Part shown: positions 6,780 through 14,380 of the stretch, one piece after another | How positions within the stretch are numbered: the stretch's first letter is position 1 | How the letters are laid out: each line of letters opens with the position of its first letter | Origin: an uncultured Alphaproteobacteria bacterium | GTDB taxonomy: Bacteria; Pseudomonadota; Alphaproteobacteria; CAAHEQ01; UBA3637 | Reading direction: 5' to 3' | Length of the DNA stretch: 21,481 bases | Assembly (NCBI GenBank): GCA_937888725.1 | Contig: CALARE010000041.1 | Coordinates: 1-21,481 of the forward strand | Translations under genes and position numbers: made by a program | Notes under the pieces: model-generated | The model's database searches: none | What the model saw: the letters and a program-made list of their open reading frames with translations, nothing else | Told to the model about the DNA's origin: nothing

Positions 6780-9224
6780 ATGAATGATATTCAATTTGAT
6801 ATGAATGTGTTTGATTTACTAGCACAAGGGACGTCTTCTTTTTCTACATTAGTTGCATTAATAGGTGTTTGTGCGGCTATGTTTATTATGTCTGTATTTG
6901 TGACAAAATTGGGTGATATTATTTTACCAAAACCAAAAGAAACAAGAGTTTCTGACTTTTTGCCTTTTAGTCGGTTAGATGAAGATGGGGCAACAATTCA
7001 TATGAAAAATGGTTCATTAGCCCGTGTTTTTGAAGTTCGTGGTGCGGATACGACATTATTAACAGGACCAGAACGTTTGGCTTTAGCACAAGCTAGAAAG
7101 CAATGGATTGATTCAATGGCTTCTTTAGAAGTTGTTTCAAGGGTAATCACCATTAGAGAACGAATCGCTTTAAATGAAATGGGAGAGCATAGAGATAGTA
7201 AGCTTTTAAGGCGTGTTTCTCAAAAATGGATGGAAAATATGAGACGTGTTTATAGAAATAAACATTATATTATTATTTCTATAAATGACCGTAAAAATGC
7301 AATGGATGATTTGCAACAAGCCTCTTTAGCATTGACATCTATATTAGATGTATATGAGCCTGTATTAATTTCTGAAAAAACACCACATAAACATAATGAC
7401 AAGAGTCCATTTTGGGTTTTTGCACAATTAGCAAGCCCATTGTCTATTCCGCAACCAAGAATTGGTATTGAAGAAGGGGATAGTTTAAATGCTTTATTAA
7501 CAGCTGATTATATTCATTTTACAAAAGATGAAGGAATTATTAAATTTTTTGCTGGTGATATTATTAAATATGGTATTTGTATCGGTATTCGTAAACCTGG
7601 TGATTTTATGGATGAACAAATGATTGCTGATATTATTAGCATCGATTGTGAAGTTACGTTGGTCCATAACATTAAAGCAATACCAATGATTAAGGCTAAT
7701 ATGCTTTTAATGCAACAACGTAGAATGGCTTGGCTAACAACATTTTCAACAAACGTTCAAGCTCAATATAATACTGCACTAGAATGGATGGATCAGTCTG
7801 ATGCTGATGGACAAACATTAAATGAATATGCGATGTCAGTGTTTATTTTTGGTGATACAAAGGAAGAATTGAAATTTGGTCAAGAAGAAATTGAAAAGAT
7901 TTGTCGTCTTTACAATGTGACACCTGTAAGAGAAGGGTGGGCGGCACAAGCAACTTTTTTTGCTCAATTCCCAACGTATGAAATTTATCCGAGAACGTTT
8001 TTATATTTATCACGCGTTGTTGCCTGTGCGGTTTGTATTGATAAAACAGCTGAGGGTCGTCAAAAATCTGATTGGGGTCCAATGCCTCTTTCTTATTTTA
8101 GAACAATTGCAGGAACCGCTTATGCGTTTCAATTTCACGTTTCAGAAGAACAGTATGCTGTTGCACATACAGCTTTAATTGGTCCAACAGGGCAAGGTAA
8201 AACAACGCTTTTTTCTTTCCTTGCTGGTCAATCTATGCGTATTCCTGATTTAAGAACATATTTCTTTGACCGTAACAATGGTGCTAAAGTTTTTGCGTTG
8301 ATGCAGGGGGCTCCATATGTTAAATTTGATGGTGGTGAAGAATCTGTTTCATTAAACCCTTTTGCGGTTCCAGATTCTTCTGATACACGGGCTTTTTTAA
8401 GAACTTGGTTGCGTGATATTACAGGAGGTACAGACGCTGTTTCAGAACAAGAAATAGCACGAGCAGTGACAACAGCTTTTGAGTATTTAAAGCCAGAGGA
8501 ACGGTTGTTAAAAAATCTTTATAAGAGTTGTTTTGCTCCTAATGGTTATATGCGTCGTGAGCTTTTTAGATGGGTAAATGATGATCAATATGGTCGTGTT
8601 TTCAACTCATTAACTGATAATTTAGATTTGTCTAGTAGATATATGGCTTTTGATTTTACAACTATTTTCCAAGATAGTGTTTTGGCTCCAGCTGTTATTA
8701 GTTATGTGATGTATCGTATACAGACTTTATCAACAGTAATGGGTACACCAAGTTTAATCATGATTGATGAAACAGCACCAATGCTTGAACACCCAATGTT
8801 TAAAGATAGTTTTATTGTTGGTTTGCGTGAAGGACGTAAAAAACGTCAGGCGTATCTTTGTGCTTTCCAACAACCACGGTTTTTGGATGATAATGGGTTG
8901 GGTGATGTTATTCGTGGGCAATGTCAGACAGTTATTTTCTTTAGAAATCCGCAGGCGAATCCATCAGACTATGCAACATGGAATTTAACACCAAGAGAAA
9001 TGAATTTTATTCTTGGGAAAGAATTTGTTGATAGAAAGTATGCAATTTTAGTTTCTAGACCTGCTATCCATGAATCGGTTATTTTAGATGTTGATTTAAG
9101 CAGTTTAGGTCCACTTCTTAAAATTTATTCATCTGGTAATAAGAGTGTTATATTGGCCGAAAGATTGGCTAAACAAATACAAGATTCAGATGCACTTGTA
9201 CAAGCTTATTTAGAACAAGCATAA
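6780..9224 (+). CDS. virB4: Type IV secretion system ATPase VirB4
   Basis: Hexameric ATPase at the base of a VirB-type T4SS that powers apparatus assembly and substrate transfer. Its 814 residues match the family length. Seen: a hydrophobic N-terminal stretch (about 20-42) that may associate with the membrane; the N-terminal CagE/TrbE/VirB domain (about 60-400); Walker A GPTGQGKT (468-475); YFFDRNNGAKVF (494-505); Walker B LIMIDE (659-664); and LCAFQQPR (693-700), the Q-containing motif after Walker B. No frameshift or missing motif, so it appears functional. AAGGAAAG at 6766-6773 gives a six-base spacing to ATG. It is followed at once by a terminator, so no further virB gene shares this transcript. 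The rest of the system must be elsewhere in the genome if it works. Confidence 0.96.
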   Translation: MNDIQFDMNVFDLLAQGTSSFSTLVALIGVCAAMFIMSVFVTKLGDIILPKPKETRVSDFLPFSRLDEDGATIHMKNGSLARVFEVRGADTTLLTGPERLALAQARKQWIDSMASLEVVSRVITIRERIALNEMGEHRDSKLLRRVSQKWMENMRRVYRNKHYIIISINDRKNAMDDLQQASLALTSILDVYEPVLISEKTPHKHNDKSPFWVFAQLASPLSIPQPRIGIEEGDSLNALLTADYIHFTKDEGIIKFFAGDIIKYGICIGIRKPGDFMDEQMIADIISIDCEVTLVHNIKAIPMIKANMLLMQQRRMAWLTTFSTNVQAQYNTALEWMDQSDADGQTLNEYAMSVFIFGDTKEELKFGQEEIEKICRLYNVTPVREGWAAQATFFAQFPTYEIYPRTFLYLSRVVACAVCIDKTAEGRQKSDWGPMPLSYFRTIAGTAYAFQFHVSEEQYAVAHTALIGPTGQGKTTLFSFLAGQSMRIPDLRTYFFDRNNGAKVFALMQGAPYVKFDGGEESVSLNPFAVPDSSDTRAFLRTWLRDITGGTDAVSEQEIARAVTTAFEYLKPEERLLKNLYKSCFAPNGYMRRELFRWVNDDQYGRVFNSLTDNLDLSSRYMAFDFTTIFQDSVLAPAVISYVMYRIQTLSTVMGTPSLIMIDETAPMLEHPMFKDSFIVGLREGRKKRQAYLCAFQQPRFLDDNGLGDVIRGQCQTVIFFRNPQANPSDYATWNLTPREMNFILGKEFVDRKYAILVSRPAIHESVILDVDLSSLGPLLKIYSSGNKSVILAERLAKQIQDSDALVQAYLEQA

Positions 9225-9226
9225 TT

Positions 9227-9255
9227 AAAAAAGCCTGATAAAATCAGGCTTTTTT
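9227..9255. terminator. Bidirectional terminator between virB4 and the DUF378 gene
   Basis: A 13-bp perfect stem (AAAAAAGCCTGAT, 9227-9239; ATCAGGCTTTTTT, 9243-9255) with an AAA loop has A and T runs on opposite ends, so it can stop transcription from both the virB4 side and the convergent small gene. Confidence 0.92.
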
Positions 9256-9258
9256 AAC

Positions 9259-9468
9259 TTAATCAATACCAATTAATTTATATTGTCTAATTGAAAGTAT
9301 AATAAGTAATATTGCACTTATTCCTACAAGAGCATAAATTAATCTAGAAACTAAAGTCATTGGACCAAATAAGGCTGCAATAAGGTCAAAACCAAAGAAT
9401 CCAACTAATCCCCAATTAAGTGCTCCAATTAAACAAACAAGTGCTAAAATTTTGATAAGTATTTGCAT
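9259..9468 (-). CDS. Small DUF378 family membrane protein
   Basis: A 69-residue protein made almost wholly of two hydrophobic helices (about 4-36 and 40-61) with a short polar end. Recognised as DUF378 from the motif LNWGLVGFFGFDLIAALFG (17-35) between the helices. The family has no established function and is common as a stand-alone inner-membrane protein. AAGGAG a few bases upstream of the ATG is a good ribosome binding site. It is monocistronic: the bidirectional terminator lies just past its stop, and a possible promoter with an inverted repeat lies upstream. Confidence 0.88.
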   Translation of the reverse strand: MQILIKILALVCLIGALNWGLVGFFGFDLIAALFGPMTLVSRLIYALVGISAILLIILSIRQYKLIGID

Positions 9469-9497
9469 GATTTTCTCCTTTTGTAAGCATTAAGTAA

Positions 9498-9527
9498 ATA
9501 ATATGCATTCTTATTTTTTCAATACAA
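9498..9527 (-). promoter_or_regulatory. Possible promoter of the DUF378 gene
   Basis: On the minus strand, TTGTAT (9522-9527), 18 bases, then TATTAT (9498-9503), about 30 bases before the start codon. The -35 lies within an inverted repeat (9514-9542). Tentative because of AT richness. Confidence 0.3.
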
Positions 9528-9542
9528 ATTATATTGAAAAAA
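9514..9542. repeat. Inverted repeat upstream of the DUF378 gene
   Basis: TTTTTTCAATA (9514-9524) and TATTGAAAAAA (9532-9542) form an 11-bp perfect inverted repeat around seven bases. It overlaps the candidate promoter and could be an operator, a weak hairpin, or chance in AT-rich DNA. Confidence 0.5.
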
Positions 9543-9656
9543 TGATGTATATACGAAAGAATTGTGAAAAAATACAAACAAAATTAAACTATAGGTTGTG
9601 TTTTTATTTTATAAATGTTAAAAATAGATGTTTTTAAAAAGGATGAAGGAGATGAA

Positions 9657-10043
9657 ATGAATAATATTAATAAAATAGAATATGCAATTCAGAATATGTA
9701 TTTTTTTAAACAGTTTTTGCCAGCGGATGAATTTTATGAGTTTTTAGAAGATTTTATTCTTTTATATAAAAATAGAAATATTTTTAATGCTGAAAGTAAC
9801 ATTTACAGAGATATTATAACTGAAAAATATGAACTTCCAATTCAAGAGGTTATTTTCGAAAGTATATATGAAACACCTAATTTTACTATGGAAAAGGATA
9901 ATTATCCTCGGTTGTTTGATGAGGTTTATATGGTTTTTAAACATTTAAATAATTTAATTCAAAATAATAAATTTAAAGAGGCATTAGAATTTTTTGACCT
10001 AATGCCTGTTTTTGAAAAAAAGATGAGTTATGATAATGGATAA
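9657..10043 (+). CDS. Hypothetical protein, 128 residues
   Basis: No family recognised. A soluble-looking, rather acidic protein rich in aromatic residues and probably helical, with DEFYEFLEDF near residue 24 and a C-terminal FKEALEFFDLMPVFEKK; no signal peptide, membrane segment or catalytic motif. The start at 9657 was chosen because AAGGAG at 9646-9651 lies five bases upstream; an in-frame ATG at 9615 would add 14 residues but has no ribosome binding site. The gene stands alone: upstream is a divergent DUF378 gene, and its stop touches the stop of the convergent 91-residue gene. A weak promoter-like TTGTGA (9562-9567), 17 bases, TAAACT (9585-9590) lies upstream. The strong Shine-Dalgarno supports a real gene. 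Confidence 0.75.
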   Translation: MNNINKIEYAIQNMYFFKQFLPADEFYEFLEDFILLYKNRNIFNAESNIYRDIITEKYELPIQEVIFESIYETPNFTMEKDNYPRLFDEVYMVFKHLNNLIQNNKFKEALEFFDLMPVFEKKMSYDNG

Positions 10044-10319
10044 TTATTTTATCTCAGTATAATCGACATCAATAATATTTTCTTTTGTTTCCTTTTTATT
10101 GTTTTCATGTCTTTTGATGAAAATTTGGGGTTTAATTCTGATATTAGATACAATAAAAATGCGTCTAATAATGTATAACAATCCTAAAAATAAAATAATT
10201 GGTATCGTTATATAAGCTGCAATATAAATTAAAAAAAACGCAATCCCTAAAAGGATGATAAAGAAAAGTATATTAATACTGGAGAATAAAAACGTTGTAA
10301 TAATTTCAAAAAGTGGCAT
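10044..10319 (-). CDS. Hypothetical small membrane protein coupled to mutS
   Basis: A 91-residue protein, family not recognised. Residues 5-52 are nearly all hydrophobic and can form two transmembrane helices, with a turn near the ITIP stretch (37-40); the tail is first basic (RRIFIVSNIRIKPQIFIKRHENNKK) and then acidic (DVDYTE). Its ATG overlaps the mutS stop by one base (TAATG), and GGAGG at 10327-10331, inside the end of mutS, is seven bases upstream, so it is translated from the mutS message by coupling. The stop lies directly beside the stop of the convergent 128-residue gene. Nothing visible links it to mismatch repair. Confidence 0.8.
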   Translation of the reverse strand: MPLFEIITTFLFSSINILFFIILLGIAFFLIYIAAYITIPIILFLGLLYIIRRIFIVSNIRIKPQIFIKRHENNKKETKENIIDVDYTEIK

Positions 10320-12937
10320 TACTTTTCCTCCAAAATTGTTTTAAGTTTATATATATAATCTAAAGCATCACGAGGAGAAAGAGCATCAACATCTAATTTT
10401 TTAAGTTCTTGCTCAACACGTGATTCTTTTACTTCAGATATTGTTTTTAAACATTGAGAAAACAAGGGTAAATCCTCAAATAAAGGTTTTTGGTCTTTCT
10501 TTTTATCTTCTAATCTTTCTAAGATATCTTTTGCACGTTCTAAAACAGAAGCGGGTAATCCTGCTAATTTACCAACATGTATACCATAAGATCTATCCGT
10601 TGCTCCTTGGCAAATTTCATGCAAAAATACAATTTCACCCTTCCATTCTTTTATCCGCATTGTATATAATTCAATTTTATCCATGCGATTTGCAAGAGCT
10701 GTTAGTTCATGATAGTGTGTTGCAAAAAGGGAGCGACATTTATTAACGTCATGCAAATGCTCTATTACAGACCACGCAATAGATAAACCGTCATATGTTG
10801 CTGTTCCTCGCCCAACCTCATCTAAAATAACGAGCGATTTCTCTGTTGCATTATTTAAAATAGTTGCAACTTCAACCATTTCAACCATAAAAGTTGATCG
10901 CCCTCTAGCAAGATCATCACTGGCACCCACTCTTGAATATAATTTATCAATAATGCCAATTTTGGCATATTCTGCAGGGACAAATGAACCCATTTGAGCT
11001 AAAATGGCAATAACAGCATTTTGTCTTAAAAAAGTACTTTTACCTGCCATATTAGGTCCTGTTATTATCCATAACAAACTTGTATCATTGCTCATTTTGC
11101 AGTCATTAGGTATAAATGTGGCCATGTCATTTTGAATAAATTTTTCAACAACGGGATGTCTGCCATCTTTTATATCAAAAGAATTATCGTTTGTTAAAAT
11201 AGGTCGTGTCCAATGGTTAATTTCACTATAATAAGCAAGTGAGCTAGCAACATCGATATTTCCAAGAGCTACACAGGTTAACGAAATATCATCAGCAAGT
11301 GCTTGTATATCTGCCACAAATTGATTAAAAATAGCAAGTTCCATTTCAAGAGAAAGTTCTTTTGAATGAAGTATTTTTTGTTCAAAGTCAATCAATTCTT
11401 CAGATGTAAAACGCACGAAGTTTAACATGGTTTGCTTGTGGATAAATCCATATGATTTATCATTTAAAAAACGTTCGGAATATTTTATTGGAATCTCGAT
11501 ATAATAACCAATTAGATTGTTAAAAGCGATTTTGATGTTAGATATACCTGTTTCCTCTGCATATTTTTTTTGCATTTGAGTGAGCATATATTTTGCATTT
11601 TCTTGTATTTCAATTAACTCATCTAGTTGAGGTGAATATCCCATATTGATAAATTCACCGTTTCGAGCCAATTGATTTTTAAATTCAGGATTAATCGCTT
11701 TGATGATTTCGTTAGAAAGGCTCTCATATTCATTGAGTTGTTTCAAATCAATTTTTAAAGATTCTGGTAGCATTTCATCTGAAACGATTTTACGAATCTG
11801 TGGCAATAAATGTAATCCTTTTGCCATTGTTAATAGTTCTTTGGGTGTGCTTTTTCCGAGTAAAATACGAGCTAAAGCTCTTTCAATATCTGGAATGTTT
11901 TTTAAAATATCTCTAAGTTCATCTCTAATTAATGGATATTGAACAAAAAAATCAATTTTATCTAAACGATTATTAATTTCTTCAATGCTTAAAAGAGGTG
12001 AGGTTAGTTGTGCATGTAAGCATCTTGCTCCCATGGGGGTCTTTGTGACGTTGATTGTTTTTAAAATACTTGTTTCATTTTTCTCACTTAAAGATGTTGT
12101 TAACTCAAGACTAAGTCTTGTTGAAGCATCAATTTCCATAAATTTGTTAGAGTGTGTTTTTATAGGGAGATGAAGTGCTGGACGCGAACCCTTCTGTGTG
12201 TGAGAAATATATGAAAGGAGAGAACCACATGCGATAATTTCATGTCTTTCAAATTGCGTTAAATCAAGATTGTCAAAAAACTCAGTTAAATCATCTTGTG
12301 CTTTTATGAAAGAAAAATACTCTGTTCTCCAAAATGTGTATCTTTCATCAGATTCTTTAAGTATTGATGGATGGTTTTCAATAAAACCCTCTTGCAATAA
12401 AATTTCAGCAGGATTTAATCGTGTAATGACAGAAAAAATATCTGCTGAACTACATGTTTGCGTGAAAAATGCACCCGTTGAAATATCTGCCCAGGCAATT
12501 GCAAAGTCATTAAATCCAGAAACAATTGAGATGATAAAGTTATTTTTACTTGCTTCTAATAATTCATCTTCTACAAGGGTACCCGCTGTTACAATTCTAA
12601 CAACATCACGTTTGACGATGGCGGTTGAACCTCTTTTTTTTGCTTCTGCTGGATCCTCAAGTTGTTCACAAATGGCAACTTTATAACCAGTTTTCACAAG
12701 TCTTATAAGATAACTTTGATAAGCATGAAATGGGACACCACACATTGGGATATCCTCACCAGTATCAGATTTGTTACGACTGGTTAAGACAAGTCCAAGT
12801 TCACGAGAAGCTATTTTTGCATCATCATAGAACAATTCATAAAAATCACCCATTCTGTAGAATAATAAACAATCTTGATGTTGTTCTTTAATCTTGCAAT
12901 ATTGAGCCATCATTGGTGTTTGTTTTTTTTCTTTCAT
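10319..12937 (-). CDS. mutS: DNA mismatch repair protein MutS
   Basis: Mismatch-recognition ATPase that starts methyl- or nick-directed repair. The 872 residues match the usual MutS length and are intact. Seen: the mismatch-reading motif GDFYELF (30-36, Phe32 and Glu34), MCGVPFHA (65-72), connector, lever and clamp regions through about 560, Walker A GPNMAGKST (627-635), STFMVEM (681-687), Walker B VILDEVGRGT (703-712), and the composite-site ATHYHEL (739-745). The C-terminal region (about 800-872) carries the usual SPRDALDYIYKLK. AAAGGA at 12947-12952 lies nine bases before ATG. It is divergent from the sensor kinase and is followed on the same message by the 91-residue membrane protein. Confidence 0.98.
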   Translation of the reverse strand: MKEKKQTPMMAQYCKIKEQHQDCLLFYRMGDFYELFYDDAKIASRELGLVLTSRNKSDTGEDIPMCGVPFHAYQSYLIRLVKTGYKVAICEQLEDPAEAKKRGSTAIVKRDVVRIVTAGTLVEDELLEASKNNFIISIVSGFNDFAIAWADISTGAFFTQTCSSADIFSVITRLNPAEILLQEGFIENHPSILKESDERYTFWRTEYFSFIKAQDDLTEFFDNLDLTQFERHEIIACGSLLSYISHTQKGSRPALHLPIKTHSNKFMEIDASTRLSLELTTSLSEKNETSILKTINVTKTPMGARCLHAQLTSPLLSIEEINNRLDKIDFFVQYPLIRDELRDILKNIPDIERALARILLGKSTPKELLTMAKGLHLLPQIRKIVSDEMLPESLKIDLKQLNEYESLSNEIIKAINPEFKNQLARNGEFINMGYSPQLDELIEIQENAKYMLTQMQKKYAEETGISNIKIAFNNLIGYYIEIPIKYSERFLNDKSYGFIHKQTMLNFVRFTSEELIDFEQKILHSKELSLEMELAIFNQFVADIQALADDISLTCVALGNIDVASSLAYYSEINHWTRPILTNDNSFDIKDGRHPVVEKFIQNDMATFIPNDCKMSNDTSLLWIITGPNMAGKSTFLRQNAVIAILAQMGSFVPAEYAKIGIIDKLYSRVGASDDLARGRSTFMVEMVEVATILNNATEKSLVILDEVGRGTATYDGLSIAWSVIEHLHDVNKCRSLFATHYHELTALANRMDKIELYTMRIKEWKGEIVFLHEICQGATDRSYGIHVGKLAGLPASVLERAKDILERLEDKKKDQKPLFEDLPLFSQCLKTISEVKESRVEQELKKLDVDALSPRDALDYIYKLKTILEEK

Positions 12938-12965
12938 TTTATGCTTTCCTTTTCTTTGGGAATCT

Positions 12966-12971
12966 ATTATA
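12966..12971 (-). promoter_or_regulatory. Probable -10 element of mutS
   Basis: On the minus strand a perfect TATAAT lies about 28 bases before the mutS start; no convincing -35 is seen at 16-18 bases. The plus strand holds TATACT at 12968-12973, which could serve the divergent kinase gene, so the two transcripts may start from overlapping elements. Confidence 0.4.
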
Positions 12972-12979
12972 CTGGATGT

Positions 12980-14380
12980 ATGATAAAAAGAAAAGTTAAA
13001 AAATCACCATTTTACTTGTTTCGCTTCTTAGCACGGATTTTTGTTTTAAATGTCCCAATAGTTATCGCTTTGATTTGTCTATTGTTTTTGGGAAAAGTTA
13101 ATTTTTTAACAGCATCTTGTTTTTTTCTTGTTTTTTTTATTTTAACATCGATTTGGACGATATATGTTTTTCATGAGCAAGAACAATTTATTTCATATTT
13201 AAAAGATTTATCCCAAGGAAGGGATGTTGATTTGCCCCATGTGCATAAGGGTATCTTTGGTTCATTTAGGTTAGCTGATGCCTTTTTGTCGGTTAAGCAC
13301 CGTTGGTCAAATCAAACGATTTCAGCAGATCGTATTTTAGAAAATTTGCCAGATCCTTTGTTTCTTATTAATAATCAAGGTGTAATTGTTTTTATTAATA
13401 AAATGGCAAGAAATTTTTTTGGTGATACTATTTTACATCAAAAATTTGATGTTGTTTTTTCATCAACTGAGTTTTTAAATGCTTTTGAACAATTATCAAG
13501 TGAAAAAAGTCGTCAAGAATGGTTTGAATGGGATTATGAAGATGATAGTTTCTATTCTTTTCAAGTTCGTTTAGAGCGTTTACCCGCACCTGCAAAAAAT
13601 GGTGGTGTTATTGTAGTGGCTATGAATGATGTAACGCAGTTAAAGCTTTTTAAACAACAACAGGCTGATTTTTTTGCAAACGCTAGTCATGAATTAAAAA
13701 CACCTTTGTCTGTTTTATCTGGATTTATTGAAACTTTGCAAGGTGCTGCTAAAGATGATGAAATTGCTCGTGAAAAATTTTTAAATTTAATGGCGGAGCA
13801 AACTTCTCGTATGACAAATTTAGTTCAAGATTTATTGGTGTTGTCAAAAGTTCAAATGACTCAAAAAGAAAATAGAACAGATATTATTCCTGTGGTAGAT
13901 TTGTTACAAAGTGTCATTAATTCTTTGGAAAACAAAGCATTAAATGCAGGTAAAAAAATAGAACTTAAATTACCACATGATATTCCTCGTTTAATCGGTA
14001 ATAAAAATGACCTTGTTCATGTTTTTCAAAATTTGATTGATAATGCGATAAAATATGGTGCTCAAGATTCGGTTATTACCGTGAAAGCACAGTTATGTTC
14101 TGGATTCCCTAAAAAATCGGATAAATATTTTAGTGACATTCGGCAAGTTGTTATGATTAGTGTTCATAATGTTGGCACACCGATTGCTCCTCAAAATATT
14201 TCAAGGTTGTTTGAGCGTTTTTACCGTGTTGATAATATAAAAAGTAGATCGGTTGAAGGTACAGGGTTAGGGCTAGGTATTGCACAACAAATTGTCAATA
14301 GTCATGAGGGACTAATAGATGTGCAAAGTTCTTTGAAAAAAGGGACGATATTTAGTGTTTATTTGCCGATTGATTTTTAA
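12980..14380 (+). CDS. PhoR-like sensor histidine kinase
   Basis: Membrane sensor kinase of a two-component system, 466 residues. Two membrane helices (about 18-37 and 42-63) are followed by a PAS domain (about 115-220, ILENLPDPLFLINNQGVIVFIN), HisKA with phospho-acceptor His237 in FANASHELKTPLSVLSGF, and HATPase_c with the N box NLIDNAIKYG (351-360), F region ERFYRVD (412-418) and G2 box GTGLGLG (427-433). The PAS-HisKA-HATPase order and ERFYRVD resemble PhoR. Oddity: the G1 box, normally DxGxG, reads NVGTP (397-401). No response regulator is adjacent. The start is uncertain: ATG 12980 gives a PhoR-like basic N terminus (MIKRKVKK) but has only a weak GGA at three bases; the frame stays open back to 12875, inside mutS on the other strand. 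Confidence 0.9.
   Translation: MIKRKVKKSPFYLFRFLARIFVLNVPIVIALICLLFLGKVNFLTASCFFLVFFILTSIWTIYVFHEQEQFISYLKDLSQGRDVDLPHVHKGIFGSFRLADAFLSVKHRWSNQTISADRILENLPDPLFLINNQGVIVFINKMARNFFGDTILHQKFDVVFSSTEFLNAFEQLSSEKSRQEWFEWDYEDDSFYSFQVRLERLPAPAKNGGVIVVAMNDVTQLKLFKQQQADFFANASHELKTPLSVLSGFIETLQGAAKDDEIAREKFLNLMAEQTSRMTNLVQDLLVLSKVQMTQKENRTDIIPVVDLLQSVINSLENKALNAGKKIELKLPHDIPRLIGNKNDLVHVFQNLIDNAIKYGAQDSVITVKAQLCSGFPKKSDKYFSDIRQVVMISVHNVGTPIAPQNISRLFERFYRVDNIKSRSVEGTGLGLGIAQQIVNSHEGLIDVQSSLKKGTIFSVYLPIDF

Noticed and set aside
9615..9656. An earlier in-frame ATG for the 128-residue orphan gene
   Set aside because: No ribosome binding site before 9615, whereas AAGGAG is ideally placed for the ATG at 9657.
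11437..11445. A perfect DnaA box (TTATCCACA on the minus strand)
   Set aside because: Single copy inside the mutS coding sequence (…HKQ…), with no cluster of boxes or AT-rich unwinding region beside it; probably coincidental, so no origin is called.
12270..12686. Plus-strand 138-codon frame within mutS
   Set aside because: Lies antisense to conserved MutS sequence; shadow of that gene.
12875..12979. A longer N terminus for the sensor kinase (35 extra residues)
   Set aside because: It would overlap the mutS start on the other strand and encode a phenylalanine-rich stretch from antisense mutS sequence; ATG 12980 gives a normal basic start before the first membrane helix.
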